Shown: positions 42,316 to 52,094, numbered from the stretch's first letter. The stretch is 64,000 nucleotides of DNA from Hymenobacter sp. PAMC 26628 (GCF_001562275.1 NZ_CP014304.1:1302001-1366000); one strand, 5' to 3'. Notes: generated by a model not told the origin, from the letters alone. A program made the numbers and translations.

Positions 42316-43086
42316 CTATTCCACCGCGAAGCGCACGTCCACCTGCGAGTCAAAGTACTGGCCCAGCAGCTCGGCGGCGTTGCCCTCGCAGATGCCCAGG
42401 CACAGGTAATCCTGGCTGTTGAACACGACGACCGCCTCGCCGGCGGGCGCGGCCGAAAAGTGCGGCCGCACGTTCTTCAGCACCTCGCGCCCGAAGTGCA
42501 CGCTGAACGGCCGGCCGTGGCCCACGGCCTCCACGGCGGCGCGTGAGATGTTGGTGATCAGGTTGCCGTAGTGGTCCACGTGTGCCACGTGGCCCGTGAT
42601 GCGGTGGTCCTGCAAGCGTAGCTGGCGGTTGGTGCGCACGTACAAGTCGCTGGCCTGGGGCCCCAGGCTGGCCAGCGGCGCGCCCTGGGCCAGGGCCACG
42701 GCGGCGGGCAGCAGCACGTCGCGGGTAGGCGAGGCGGTGGCGGCAGTCGGCAGCGCCACCCACGCCTCGGGGGCCCCGTCGCAGAGCAGGGCCAAAATGC
42801 CGTTGTCGGCCACCGCGAAGTAATGGCCCTGGTAATGAGCCGCGTGCCACACCGGCTCGGGGCCCGCGCCGTGGTCGTTCACGCCCACCACGTGCACCGT
42901 GCCGGCCGGAAAGTCGCGAAACACGGCTTGGAGAACGTGGACGGCGTGCACGGTGTTGAAGGGTTCGACGCCGTGGCTGATGTCGACCACCGGCACGCCG
43001 GGGGCCAGGCGCAGCAGCCGGGCCTTGAGCGCGGCCACGTAGTGGTCGCGGTAGCCAAAATCCGTCAGCAGCGTTATCAATCCCAT
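42316..43086 (-). CDS. S-adenosyl-L-methionine hydroxide adenosyltransferase (DUF62)
   Basis: A 256-residue protein of the SAM hydroxide adenosyltransferase family, related to fluorinases and chlorinases. The start MGLITLLTDFGYRDHYV carries the conserved TDFG motif. DISHGVEPFNT and FAVADNGIL are further family signatures, and HVDHYGNLITNI marks the C-terminal domain. These enzymes hydrolyse SAM to adenosine and methionine using a water-derived hydroxide. The gene is convergent with the esterase and divergent from phoH. Confidence 0.93.
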   Translation of the reverse strand: MGLITLLTDFGYRDHYVAALKARLLRLAPGVPVVDISHGVEPFNTVHAVHVLQAVFRDFPAGTVHVVGVNDHGAGPEPVWHAAHYQGHYFAVADNGILALLCDGAPEAWVALPTAATASPTRDVLLPAAVALAQGAPLASLGPQASDLYVRTNRQLRLQDHRITGHVAHVDHYGNLITNISRAAVEAVGHGRPFSVHFGREVLKNVRPHFSAAPAGEAVVVFNSQDYLCLGICEGNAAELLGQYFDSQVDVRFAVE

Positions 43087-43222
43087 GCCCGCGTTCCGTA
43101 GTTTTTCGTAGTATTGTTGGGCCGCCCGCGCCGGGGCAAAAGTAGCCGGTTTGGGCGGACGCCCGGGCCATTGCGGGCGGCCCGGGGCACTAGTTTACCT
43201 TCACTTCCTCACCTCCAAAAGA

Positions 43223-44314
43223 TTGGTCGAAAAAGTCATCACCCTTGAAAACGTCTCCCTGGTGGATTTCCTCGGGGCCGACAACCAAAACATCCGCCAG
43301 CTGGCGGCCGCGTTTCCGGGCTCCAAAATCATCAGCCGCGGCAACGAAATCAAAATCCAGGGCCAGACGGTCGTCATTGCCCGCATCAACGACATCCTCA
43401 GCTCGCTAATAGAGCACTACCACCAGTACGGCATCGTCACGGACCGCGACGTGAACCAGTACCTCTCCGCCACCAGCGAGGAGGCCGAGGGCCGCGTGCT
43501 GGCCGCCTCGCCCGACGTGATTCTGTTCGGCGCCAAGGGGGGCATCATCAAGGCCAAAACGCCCAACCAGCAGAAGCTGGTGGACACGGTGATGAAGCAC
43601 GATTTGACCTTCACGCTGGGCCCCGCCGGCACCGGCAAAACCTACATTTCGGTGGCGCTGGCCGTGCGGGCGCTTAAGAACAAGGAAGTTAAGAAAATCA
43701 TCATCTCGCGCCCCGTGGTGGAGGCCGGCGAAAGCCTGGGCTTCCTGCCCGGCGACATGAAGGAGAAGGTGGACCCCTACCTGCGCCCGATTTACGACGC
43801 CCTGGAGGACATGATTCCGGCCGAAAAGCTGAAGTTTTACCAGGAAAACAAGATCATCGAAATTGCCCCGCTGGCCTATATGCGCGGCCGCACGCTCAAC
43901 AACGCCTTCGTGCTGCTCGACGAGGCCCAGAACACCACGCCGAGCCAGATCAAGATGTTTTTGACCCGGATGGGCCCCACGGCCAAGGTGATGGTGAACG
44001 GCGACCGCAGCCAAATTGACCTGCCCACGCGCCAGAAATCGGGCCTGATGCAGGCCATGGACATTCTGAAGAACGTGCAGGGCATCGGCTACGTCGAGAT
44101 GACGTCCGAAGACGTGGTGCGCCACCGCCTAGTGAAGGAAATTGTGGAAGCCTACGACAAGTTCGACACCGACGAAATGAGCCGCCAGGCCGCCCAGGCC
44201 GGGGCCCCGCCCCGCCGCGACGAGCGCCATGAGCGCCGCCTGCGCGAGCAGCAGGAAGCTGGTGCTCCCGCTCCCGAAACCGAGCTGCCGGTGAACCACG
44301 AGCAGGCCCTGTAG
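43223..44314 (+). CDS. phoH: PhoH family ATPase
   Basis: A 363-residue protein. The TTG at 43223 is chosen because the family in this group begins with VEKVITLEN; upstream in-frame sequence is not protein-like. Residues about 1-100 form an N-terminal RNA-binding-like (KH) region with IKIQGQTVVIARI. The ATPase domain has Walker A GPAGTGKTYIS and Walker B FVLLDEAQNT, plus TRMGPTAKVMVNGD. The C-terminal tail is Arg/Glu-rich. PhoH proteins are cytoplasmic ATPases linked to RNA metabolism and phosphate stress. Confidence 0.94.
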   Translation: MVEKVITLENVSLVDFLGADNQNIRQLAAAFPGSKIISRGNEIKIQGQTVVIARINDILSSLIEHYHQYGIVTDRDVNQYLSATSEEAEGRVLAASPDVILFGAKGGIIKAKTPNQQKLVDTVMKHDLTFTLGPAGTGKTYISVALAVRALKNKEVKKIIISRPVVEAGESLGFLPGDMKEKVDPYLRPIYDALEDMIPAEKLKFYQENKIIEIAPLAYMRGRTLNNAFVLLDEAQNTTPSQIKMFLTRMGPTAKVMVNGDRSQIDLPTRQKSGLMQAMDILKNVQGIGYVEMTSEDVVRHRLVKEIVEAYDKFDTDEMSRQAAQAGAPPRRDERHERRLREQQEAGAPAPETELPVNHEQAL

Positions 44315-44346
44315 CCGGCCGGTTGGCGTTTTTTTTAGAATATTAG

Positions 44347-44380
44347 CGGGGCCCGGGCTGCAAAGCCGGGGCCCCGTTTT
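44347..44380 (+). terminator. Terminator after phoH
   Basis: CGGGGCCCGGGCT pairs, with small offsets, with AGCCGGGGCCCCG, then TTTT. Confidence 0.8.
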
Positions 44381-44409
44381 CCGTTTACCGGCTTTCAACC
44401 CCCCGTTCT

Positions 44410-44844
44410 ATGCCCGCTTCCGCCTACCGCGTCACCGATTTGCGCGACCTCGACGCCGCCTTCACCATCCGCGAAACCGTGTTTGTGGCGGGCCAGGGCG
44501 TGCCCGCCACCCTCGAAAACGACGAGCACGACCGCCGCGACGCCCGCCACTACCTGGCCCGGGCCCCCGACGGCACGCCCGCCGGCGCCGCCCGCTGGCG
44601 CGAAACCGAAAACGGCGTGAAGCTGGAGCGCTTCGCCGTGCTGGAAAACTTCCGCAACCAGAAAATCGGCGCCACGCTGCTGCACGCCGTGCTGGCCGAT
44701 GTGCGCGCCGAGCTGCCCGACAAGGAAGTGTACCTGAACGCCCAGCTCCGCGCCGTGCCGTTCTACGAGCGCCACGGCTTCCAAACGGAAGGAGAGATGT
44801 TTGAGGAGGCCAATATTCAGCACTACCGGATGGTGCTGCGGTAA
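44410..44844 (+). CDS. GNAT family N-acetyltransferase
   Basis: A 144-residue protein with the GNAT fold. An N-terminal IRETVFVAGQGVP segment resembles ElaA-like acetyltransferases. The cofactor motif A is LERFAVLENFRNQKIGATLL, with R/Q-N-Q-K-I-G in place of the usual Q-x2-G-x-G/A. The C-terminal NAQLRAVPFYERHGFQTEGE is the standard motif B region. It transfers an acetyl group from acetyl-CoA to an unknown small molecule or protein. Confidence 0.92.
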   Translation: MPASAYRVTDLRDLDAAFTIRETVFVAGQGVPATLENDEHDRRDARHYLARAPDGTPAGAARWRETENGVKLERFAVLENFRNQKIGATLLHAVLADVRAELPDKEVYLNAQLRAVPFYERHGFQTEGEMFEEANIQHYRMVLR

Positions 44845-44897
44845 GGGCCCCCGCGGGGCTATCTTGGCGACTGAATTTGCCAAGCCAACGTTTTAGC

Positions 44898-47171
44898 ATG
44901 ATTACCTGGGCTACTTTTCCCTTCCTGCGCTATACCCCCGCGCTGATTTTGGGCATCGTGGCCTATGTGGTGTTGGGCGAAAGCTGGCCCATGCTGTGGC
45001 CAGGGGCCCTGGGCCTGGCCGCCGCCAGTGCGGCGCTGCTGGCCTGGGCCGTGCGCCGGCCCCACCCGGCCGCCACCGATGCCGCCGGGCTGCTCTCGCT
45101 GCTGGCCGTGGCGGTGCTGGGCATGGCCCTGGCGCAGCGTGCCACCGAAAGCCGCCGCCCCGACCACCTCGCCCAGCTGGGGCCCCAAGTGGAGGCCTAC
45201 CAAGCCGTGGTGGACGACTACACCGTGGTGCGGCCCGCCACCTACGCCAACACGCTGCGGGTGCGCGCCGTGCGCGTGGCCGGCCGCTGGCGCACGGCCA
45301 CTGGCGGCATCCGCATCTCGGTGCCGCGCGCGGGGGCCGGGTCCCCGCCGCGCTACGGCGAGGTGTGGCTGGTGCGCGGCCACCCCGACGCCAGCAAGGG
45401 ACCCCTCAACCCCGGCGAATTTGACTACCGCCGCTACTTGGCCTTCCACCAGGTGTACCACCAGCAGTTCATTCACTCTGACCAGTACCGGGTGGTGGGC
45501 ATGGCGCCACCCAACTATCTGGTGGCCATTAGTATGCGAGCCGCCAAGCAGCTCGACGGCGTGTTCAAGCACTACCTCAAGGAAAAGCGCGAGTATGCGC
45601 TGGCCTCGGCGCTGGTACTGGGCATCAAGGACGACGTGGACGCCGAAACCAAGCAGGCCTACGCCGCCACCGGCACCACGCACATCATGGCCGTATCGGG
45701 GTTGCAAGTGGGGCTGCTGTTTGCGGCCCTTACCTGGGTGTTGCGGCTCAGCTTCGGGCGGGTGCGCGGGTTTCGGTATTGGTCGGCGGGGGTGGGGCTG
45801 GCCGTTATCTGGGCCTACGCGTTCCTGACGGGCCTTTCGCCCTCGGTGTTGCGGGCGGCGGTGATGTTCTCGTTCGTGATTGTGGGCCGCGCCGCCGGCC
45901 GACAGGAAGGCATCGTTAACACGCTGGCAGTAGCCGCGTTTTGCTTGCTGCTGTACGACCCGTTTCTGGTGGCCGACGTGGGCTTCCAGCTCTCGTTTCT
46001 GGCCGTGTTGAGCATCGTTTACTTGCAGCCGCGCATGGCCCGTTGGTTCGACGCCAAGACGTACTTCACCAGCCGCCAGCGTCCCTGGCAGCCCAAGCCC
46101 GTGCAAGCCGCGTGGCGCGGCACCGGCTGGGCCGCAGATGCCGTGTGGCAAGCTACCGCCCTGAGCCTGGCCGCGCAAGTAGCCACGTTCCCACTGGGGC
46201 TGTACTACTTCCACCAGTTTCCACTCAGCTTCCTGTTTTCCAACTTGGTAGCAGTGCCCATCTCCAGCGGTGCCGTGTACGTGGGCTTGGCCCTGCTGGT
46301 GCTGAAGGGCGTGCTGGCGCTGTTCAGTTTAGTTCTCCCGGCGGCCGCCAACGCTGCCCTTGACCTGCTGCCGCAGGGGGTGGCCTGGGTGTTCGAGCGA
46401 ATGATTTGGGCCTTCAACGAGTACATCGGCTGGATTGGCCGGGCCCTGCCGGGGGCCCTGGTGCGCGAAATCCACGTCACGGCCGGGCAAACGGTGCTCG
46501 TGTTTGGGCTGCTGGGCGCGTGGCTGGTCTGGCAGCGCACCCGCCGCCTTGTCTGGCTGGGCGTCGCGGCCAGCGTAGCGGTGGCCCTGGCCGGCAGCCG
46601 CGTGGCCGAGGCCCGCGCCGGGGCCCCGCTCGAAGAGTTCGTGGTATACAGCATTCCGCGGCGCTCGGTGGTGGGCTTCTGGCAGGGGCCCACGGCCGAA
46701 TTCGTGGCCGCCGATTCGCTGCCGCTCTCCGAAACCGAGCGCACCTACCGCCTGCTACCCGGCCTCATCCAGCGCGGCGCCCGGGCCCCGGCCTGCCGCG
46801 TGGGCTGGCGCGGGGCCGCCGTGCCCACCCGCCGCCTCGCCGATGCTGACAGCGCCAACCCCAAGTTCTACCTGCAAACCAGCCCCGTGGTGCTGGCCCA
46901 CTGGCGTGGCCTGCGCCTGGGCTTCGTGAGCGGCCGCCTGGGCCCGGCGGCCCGCCCCACGCCGCTCGACGTGCTGGTGCTGCGCCGCAACGCCCGCGTG
47001 ACGCCCGGGGCCCTGGCGGCGGCTTTCGGCCCGCAGGCGCAAGTGGTGTTCGATTCGTCGTGCAAAAGCTGGTACGTAGCCCGCCACGATTCGGCCCTGC
47101 GCGCCCAGGGTTTCCGCACTTGGGACGTGACGGCCCAAGGCGCATTCCGGCTGCGCCCGCCGAGCCGTTGA
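44898..47171 (+). CDS. comEC: ComEC/Rec2 family DNA uptake channel
   Basis: A 757-residue polytopic membrane protein; ATG at 44898 gives a normal N-terminus with membrane helices. Residues about 90-200 form a soluble OB-like domain (DUF4131). Residues about 230-530 form the Competence channel domain with AASALVLGIKDDVDAE, GTTHIMAVSGLQVG (the hallmark motif) and multiple helices. The C-terminal domain (about 580-757) is where the metallo-hydrolase-like domain of ComEC sits in other bacteria; here the metal-binding histidines are not evident. It would move single-stranded DNA across the inner membrane in transformation. Confidence 0.92.
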   Translation: MITWATFPFLRYTPALILGIVAYVVLGESWPMLWPGALGLAAASAALLAWAVRRPHPAATDAAGLLSLLAVAVLGMALAQRATESRRPDHLAQLGPQVEAYQAVVDDYTVVRPATYANTLRVRAVRVAGRWRTATGGIRISVPRAGAGSPPRYGEVWLVRGHPDASKGPLNPGEFDYRRYLAFHQVYHQQFIHSDQYRVVGMAPPNYLVAISMRAAKQLDGVFKHYLKEKREYALASALVLGIKDDVDAETKQAYAATGTTHIMAVSGLQVGLLFAALTWVLRLSFGRVRGFRYWSAGVGLAVIWAYAFLTGLSPSVLRAAVMFSFVIVGRAAGRQEGIVNTLAVAAFCLLLYDPFLVADVGFQLSFLAVLSIVYLQPRMARWFDAKTYFTSRQRPWQPKPVQAAWRGTGWAADAVWQATALSLAAQVATFPLGLYYFHQFPLSFLFSNLVAVPISSGAVYVGLALLVLKGVLALFSLVLPAAANAALDLLPQGVAWVFERMIWAFNEYIGWIGRALPGALVREIHVTAGQTVLVFGLLGAWLVWQRTRRLVWLGVAASVAVALAGSRVAEARAGAPLEEFVVYSIPRRSVVGFWQGPTAEFVAADSLPLSETERTYRLLPGLIQRGARAPACRVGWRGAAVPTRRLADADSANPKFYLQTSPVVLAHWRGLRLGFVSGRLGPAARPTPLDVLVLRRNARVTPGALAAAFGPQAQVVFDSSCKSWYVARHDSALRAQGFRTWDVTAQGAFRLRPPSR

Positions 47172-47375
47172 AGCCGACAACTCGCTATCGGGCCCCAGCG
47201 CCGGTTGGGCGGGTGCGGGGCTGGTTTGGTCGAGTGTAGGGCCGGGCCGGGCGACGCCCGCCGACCAATCGCCGGTTTTTTGCGTTACTTACCCGCCGGG
47301 ATGCCACCGTTTGGTGGCCGGCCGGGTCTTTCCCCCGGTGCCCATTGGCCCGCTCCACGCTTCATTCGTTCGCTC

Positions 47376-48182
47376 ATGGACCACCTGCTTACGCCCGAAC
47401 TCGAAGCCTTGCGCTACCTCACCTACGACTGCGAGGACCGCATTGCCTACATCACCCTCAACCGCCCCGAGAAGCGCAACGCCCTGAACGCCGACGTGGT
47501 AACCGAGCTAAAGCAGGCCTTCGAACACGCCGAGAACGACGATGCCTGCAAAGTGGTGGTGCTGCGCGCTGCCGGCGACGTGTTCTGCGCTGGGGCCGAT
47601 TTGGCCTACATCCAGGAGCTGCAAGGCTATGGCTACACCGATAACCTGGACGACAGCACGCACCTTATGCAGCTGTTCCATCAAGTGTACACACTCAAAA
47701 AAGTCGTCATCGGGCAGGTACAAGGCCACGCCATTGCCGGCGGCTGCGGCCTGGCCGCCATTTGCGACATCACTTTCGCCGTGCCCGAGGCCAAGTTTGG
47801 CTATACCGAAGTGAAGATTGGCTTTTTGCCGGCCATCGTCAGCGTGTTTCTGCTGCGCAAAATAGGGGAGGCCCGCACCAAGCAGCTGCTGCTGAGCGGC
47901 GACGTGGTATCGGCCCAAACGGCCCTCGACCTCGGCCTCCTCAACTTCCTGGTGCCGGCCGACGAGCTGGCCGCCGCCGTGCGCACCTACGCCCAGCGCC
48001 TGTGCCGCGAAAACTCGGGCCAGAGCATGGAAGTAACCAAGGAAATGCTGGCCGCTCTGCCCGAAATGGCCCTCGAAGAAGCCCTGCGCTACGCCGCCCA
48101 GCGCAACGCCGAACTGCGCGGCTCCGACGATTGCCGCCGCGGCATCGGCGCGTTTCTGAACAAAGAAGAAATTAGCTGGTAG
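47376..48182 (+). CDS. Enoyl-CoA hydratase/isomerase family protein
   Basis: A 268-residue crotonase-family protein; the ATG at 47376 avoids a GC-rich upstream extension. Motifs are ITLNRPEKRNALNADVV, VFCAGADLAYIQEL (oxyanion loop) and GHAIAGGCGLAAICDI with the catalytic glutamate region in PEAKFGYTEVKIGFLPA. It probably hydrates an enoyl-CoA, such as a branched-chain amino acid intermediate (methylglutaconyl-CoA-hydratase-like). The exact substrate cannot be read from sequence. It stands as a single gene between comEC and crtZ. Confidence 0.92.
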   Translation: MDHLLTPELEALRYLTYDCEDRIAYITLNRPEKRNALNADVVTELKQAFEHAENDDACKVVVLRAAGDVFCAGADLAYIQELQGYGYTDNLDDSTHLMQLFHQVYTLKKVVIGQVQGHAIAGGCGLAAICDITFAVPEAKFGYTEVKIGFLPAIVSVFLLRKIGEARTKQLLLSGDVVSAQTALDLGLLNFLVPADELAAAVRTYAQRLCRENSGQSMEVTKEMLAALPEMALEEALRYAAQRNAELRGSDDCRRGIGAFLNKEEISW

Positions 48183-48235
48183 GGCCCCAACGGCCCATTC
48201 CGAAACCAACCGCCGCCTTGCCCGGTTAGTCCCGT

Positions 48236-48721
48236 ATGCCCGCCTTGCTCGCCGCCGCCGTCACCCTCGCCACCTTCGCCTTCATGGAGTTTTGGGCCTG
48301 GTTCATGCACAAATACGTGCAGCACGGGCCCCTGTGGGTGCTGCACCGCTCGCACCACGTGCGCCACCCGCACCCAGTAGAGCGCAACGACCTGTTCTTT
48401 GTGATTTACGGGGCCCTGTCGGCGGCCTTGTTCATCACCGGGGGCAACGGCAGCCGCTGGTGGTTTTGGGTGGGGGTGGGCATTGCGGTCTACGGCGCCG
48501 TGTACTTTTTCGTGCACGATGTGCTAATCCACGGCCGGCTGCGCTTCTGGAAAAAATCCCACAACACCTACCTCCGGGCCCTGAACATGGCCCACAAGAT
48601 GCACCACAAAACCACCGGCCGCGACGGCTCGGCTGAGTTTGGCTTGCTGTGGGTGTCGCCCAAATACCTGCGCTTGGCGCGCGACCAATCGCAGCGGCGG
48701 GCCCCGGCGGCGGGCGAATAA
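48236..48721 (+). CDS. crtZ: Beta-carotene hydroxylase
   Basis: A 161-residue integral membrane di-iron enzyme of the fatty acid hydroxylase superfamily. Four His clusters are visible: HKYVQH (25-30), HRSHH (37-41), HDVLIH (about 98-103) and HKMHH (about 119-123). It adds 3-hydroxyl groups to beta-ionone rings, giving zeaxanthin-type carotenoids. The length matches bacterial CrtZ. It begins the carotenoid region; crtI and crtB lie 0.9-3.3 kb downstream on the same strand. Confidence 0.93.
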   Translation: MPALLAAAVTLATFAFMEFWAWFMHKYVQHGPLWVLHRSHHVRHPHPVERNDLFFVIYGALSAALFITGGNGSRWWFWVGVGIAVYGAVYFFVHDVLIHGRLRFWKKSHNTYLRALNMAHKMHHKTTGRDGSAEFGLLWVSPKYLRLARDQSQRRAPAAGE

Positions 48722-48980
48722 GCTGCCAGCGGTAAACCAATGTACCTACATTGCTAGCCAATGCGTTAATAGTTTTTGCTGCGGCTATATAAGCAATCCT
48801 TATGGTTGAATTGTAAAAAGTTAACATGGTGGGCCCCCATATTCTGGCCGTGGCCCAGCGAGTTGCCGTAACTTGCGGCACCACTCAGCCGGGTTGGGAA
48901 AACGAGCCCCGAGGCTCATGCTTCCAACGGACTTTCGGTTGGGTCGTTGATTGTTTATTGCGTCACGAAACCAAGGCTCT
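48722..48980. other. Upstream region of the ECF sigma gene
   Basis: A 259-base AT-richer stretch between crtZ and the sigma factor. It has TAATAGTTTTTG and TATGGTTG, which are near matches to the Bacteroidota -7 box; neither is perfect. It likely carries the promoter of the sigma gene and possibly of the carotenoid genes after it. Confidence 0.5.
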
Positions 48981-49532
48981 ATGACATCGCTAGAATTCAC
49001 TTCGCAAGTGCAGCGGATATCCCTCGCTCTGCGGCCTGCGGCCCTAAACCTTACCCGCGACGCCGACGATGCGAAGGACCTCGTGCAGGAAACGTTGCTT
49101 AAAGCCCTCTTGAATAAAGACAAATTCAAAGCGGGTACTAATTTGAAGGCGTGGTTGTACACCATCATGCGCAACACCTTCATCAATAACTACAACAAGA
49201 TTACCAAGCGCAGCTCCAATATTGATTCGACGGAGTATTTTCAGTATTTCAATACCGACCAGAACTACATCACCCACAACGGCGCCACGTCCGATTTTGT
49301 GGTGCGCGACATCAACGAGGCTATTGCCAGCCTTGGCACCGATTACCGCACGCCGTTCATGATGTACTACATCGGCTACAAGTACCTGGAAATTGCCGAG
49401 AAGCTGCAAATTCCCATCGGCACCGTTAAAAATCGCATCCACATTGCCCGTAAGGAGCTGAAAGCTGCCTTGCAAGTGTACGCCCCAGTCGGTGCCAGTG
49501 CCGCCGACGTGAGCGATGCCATCGAGGACTGA
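48981..49532 (+). CDS. ECF-type RNA polymerase sigma factor
   Basis: A 183-residue protein from the ATG at 48981. A start at 48951 would only add ten residues. Region 2 is visible as DADDAKDLVQETLLKAL, then NLKAWLYTIMRNTFIN. Region 4 has DYRTPFMMYYIGYKYLEIAE and IPIGTVKNRIHIARKEL with the DNA-recognition helix. No anti-sigma gene is adjacent, which is unusual for ECF factors, so control may be through transcription or a different partner. Its place between crtZ and crtI suggests it controls carotenoid genes; this is inference. Confidence 0.93.
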   Translation: MTSLEFTSQVQRISLALRPAALNLTRDADDAKDLVQETLLKALLNKDKFKAGTNLKAWLYTIMRNTFINNYNKITKRSSNIDSTEYFQYFNTDQNYITHNGATSDFVVRDINEAIASLGTDYRTPFMMYYIGYKYLEIAEKLQIPIGTVKNRIHIARKELKAALQVYAPVGASAADVSDAIED

Positions 49533-49560
49533 ATACAAAAACGCCTTCGTTTAAAACTAT

Positions 49561-49602
49561 CCGCCGGCCCCAGCGTTGCATCAGCAGCGCCGGGGCCGGC
49601 GG
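49561..49602 (+). terminator. GC-rich hairpin after the sigma gene
   Basis: CCGCCGGCCCC pairs perfectly with GGGGCCGGCGG. There is no T run, so termination is uncertain; it may be a leader structure of crtI. Confidence 0.5.
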
Positions 49603-49663
49603 CTCTGTTAGTGGCCCTTCTCAAGCGGCATTACTAGCTTGCCGGTCTAATTTCTTCTTCGCT

Positions 49664-51154
49664 TTGCCCATTTCCACCGCTTCTCACCACGCCGTTGTCA
49701 TCGGGGCCGGCTTTGCTGGCCTAGCCACCGCTAGTACCTTAGCCCAGGCAGGCTGGCGCGTCACGCTGCTCGAAAAAAATGAGGGCCCCGGGGGCCGCGC
49801 CCGCGTGTTCCGGGCCCAGGGCTTCACCTTCGACATGGGCCCCAGCTGGTACTGGATGCCCGACGTGTTCGAAAAATACTTCGCCCGCTTCGGCAAAAAA
49901 GTGTCGGACTATTACGAGCTAATACGCCTCGACCCGTCTTACCAAGTCATCTTCAAGGGCCCCGAAGCGGTAGACATTCCCGCGAAGATGAGCGAGCTGC
50001 GGGCCCTGTTTGAAAGCTACGAGCCCGGCAGCGCGGCCCGCCTCGACGAGTTTCTCAAGCAGGCCGCTTACAAGTACGAGGTGGGCATCAACCGGCTTGT
50101 GTACGCACCCAGCCGCTCGGTGCTGGAATTTGCCGACCCGCGCCTGCTCGTGGACATGCTGCGCATGGACGTGCTCCAGAGCATGCACAAGCACGTGCGC
50201 CGCTTCTTCAAAGACCCGCGGCTGCTGGAGCTGGTCGAGTTCCCGATCTTGTTCCTGGGGGCCGTATCGGAAAACACGCCGGCGCTGTACTCGTTGATGA
50301 ACTACGCCGACCTGACCCTGGGCACTTGGTACCCGCTGGGCGGCATGCACAAAATAGTGGAAGGCATGGTGCGCCTGGCCGAGGAGTTGGGCGTGGAAAT
50401 CCTTTACAACCAAGAAGTAACGGAGATTGTGGTGGAGCACGGCCGCAGCACCGGGGTGCGCACTGCCCAGGGCTTTTTCGCGGCCGATGCTGTGGTGGCT
50501 GGGGCTGACTACCACCACATTGAACAAGAAGTACTGGCTCCCGAGTACCGCCATTACGACGAAAAGTATTGGGATGGCCGCACCATGGCTCCTTCGTCGC
50601 TGCTATTTTACCTAGGCGTGAACCGCAAGCTTGACAAGCTGCGCCACCACAACCTGTTCTTCGACGAAGACCTGACCCAGCACGCCCGCGAAATTTACGC
50701 CCAGCCGCAGTGGCCCAGCCGGCCGCTGTTCTACGCCTCGGTGCCCAGCAAAACCGACCCCACAGTGGCCCCCGAAGGCCAGGAAAACCTGTTCCTGCTC
50801 ATCCCCGTGGCCCCCGGCCTCGACGATACCGAGGCCACCCGCGAGCGGTACTATGACCAGCTGATGGACCGACTCGAGCGTCACTGCGGCCATCCCATCC
50901 GCGACGCGGTGGTTTTCAAGCGTGGCTACGCTCACCGCGATTTTCAGGCCGATTACCACAGCTACAAGGGGAACGCCTACGGCTTGGCTAATACGCTGAA
51001 GCAAACCGCCATCCTTAAACCCACCCTTAAAAGCAAGAAGGTGAGTAACTTGTACTTTACGGGCCAGCTCACCGTGCCGGGCCCCGGGGTGCCGCCCTCG
51101 CTCATTTCAGGCCAAGTAGTGGCAGGGGAGGTGTTGAAAGAAATTAAAAATTGA
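49664..51154 (+). CDS. crtI: Phytoene desaturase
   Basis: A 496-residue protein from a TTG start. The FAD-binding Rossmann motif is VIGAGFAGLATASTLAQAG (residues 12-30), followed by LLEKNEGPGGRA. The C-terminal carotene-desaturase signature is visible as LYFTGQLTVPGPGVPPSLISG. It removes hydrogens from phytoene to form lycopene or a related polyene. The length matches bacterial CrtI. It is 62 bases upstream of crtB, so the two are probably co-transcribed. Confidence 0.95.
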   Translation: MPISTASHHAVVIGAGFAGLATASTLAQAGWRVTLLEKNEGPGGRARVFRAQGFTFDMGPSWYWMPDVFEKYFARFGKKVSDYYELIRLDPSYQVIFKGPEAVDIPAKMSELRALFESYEPGSAARLDEFLKQAAYKYEVGINRLVYAPSRSVLEFADPRLLVDMLRMDVLQSMHKHVRRFFKDPRLLELVEFPILFLGAVSENTPALYSLMNYADLTLGTWYPLGGMHKIVEGMVRLAEELGVEILYNQEVTEIVVEHGRSTGVRTAQGFFAADAVVAGADYHHIEQEVLAPEYRHYDEKYWDGRTMAPSSLLFYLGVNRKLDKLRHHNLFFDEDLTQHAREIYAQPQWPSRPLFYASVPSKTDPTVAPEGQENLFLLIPVAPGLDDTEATRERYYDQLMDRLERHCGHPIRDAVVFKRGYAHRDFQADYHSYKGNAYGLANTLKQTAILKPTLKSKKVSNLYFTGQLTVPGPGVPPSLISGQVVAGEVLKEIKN

Positions 51155-51216
51155 CAATTAAAAATGGAGCGGATTGCGGGGCCCTGGTCTAGCCGTTTTA
51201 ACTTTTAATTCGTAAA

Positions 51217-52059
51217 ATGGACCACGTTAAACTATTCACTGATACCAGCTTAGCGTGCAGTAAGCTCATTACCAAGCGCTACAGCACGTCGTTTTCGTTG
51301 GGTATTCGCACGCTTGATGAGCGCCTGCACGCGCCGGTGTACGCCGTGTATGGGTTTGTGCGCTGGGCCGACGAAATCGTGGATACCTTCCACGGCCACG
51401 ACCGGGCGGCCCTGCTGGCCGATTTCCAGCGCCAAACGGCTGAGGCCCTGGCCACCGGCCTCAGCCTAAACCCGGTGCTGCACGCCTTCCAGGCCGTGGT
51501 GCATGAATACGGCATCGACCAGGAATTTATCGACGCTTTCCTCCATAGCATGGCCTTGGATTTGGAAGACCAGCACTACCACCCGGGCCTCTACGACGAG
51601 TACATCTACGGTTCGGCCGAAGTGGTGGGGCTTATGTGCTTGCGTATTTTCTGCCATGGGCAGCCAGCCTTGTTTGAGCACTTGCGGGGCCCCGCGCGGC
51701 GGCTCGGCGCGGCGTTTCAGAAGGTGAATTTTCTGCGCGACATCCGTTCCGATTACGAAGACCGCGGCCGCGTGTACTTTCCCGGCGTGGCTTACCACCG
51801 GTTCGACGATGTGGCTAAGCGCAAAATCGAAGCCGATATTCGGGCCGATTTTGAGGCCGGCTACGCTGGCATTCAGCAACTGCCCCGCCCAGCCCGGCTG
51901 GGCGTGTACTTGGCGTACGTGTACTACCTGAAGCTGTTTTATAAGATTAAGAACCTGCCTGCGGCGCACATTTTGCACCAGCGGGTACGGGTGCCCACCA
52001 ACACCAAACTACTTTTGTTGCTGGGCTCGTACTTCCGCTACCGGCTGGCGCGCCTGTGA
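51217..52059 (+). CDS. crtB: Phytoene synthase
   Basis: A 280-residue protein of the squalene/phytoene synthase family. The first aspartate-rich motif appears as VRWADEIVDTF (about residues 48-58) and the second as LRDIRSDYEDRGRVYFP (about 171-187). It joins two geranylgeranyl diphosphates to form phytoene, the committed step. It is cytoplasmic or membrane-associated. It lies between crtI and a small secreted protein gene, with short gaps on both sides, consistent with an operon. Confidence 0.95.
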   Translation: MDHVKLFTDTSLACSKLITKRYSTSFSLGIRTLDERLHAPVYAVYGFVRWADEIVDTFHGHDRAALLADFQRQTAEALATGLSLNPVLHAFQAVVHEYGIDQEFIDAFLHSMALDLEDQHYHPGLYDEYIYGSAEVVGLMCLRIFCHGQPALFEHLRGPARRLGAAFQKVNFLRDIRSDYEDRGRVYFPGVAYHRFDDVAKRKIEADIRADFEAGYAGIQQLPRPARLGVYLAYVYYLKLFYKIKNLPAAHILHQRVRVPTNTKLLLLLGSYFRYRLARL

Positions 52060-52094
52060 GCGGGCCGCGGTGGGGCGGTAACTTTGGGGGCCCC

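Noticed and set aside
43151..43222. Longer start for PhoH
   Set aside because: The upstream segment is non-conserved in character; the TTG at 43223 fits the expected VEKVITLEN start.
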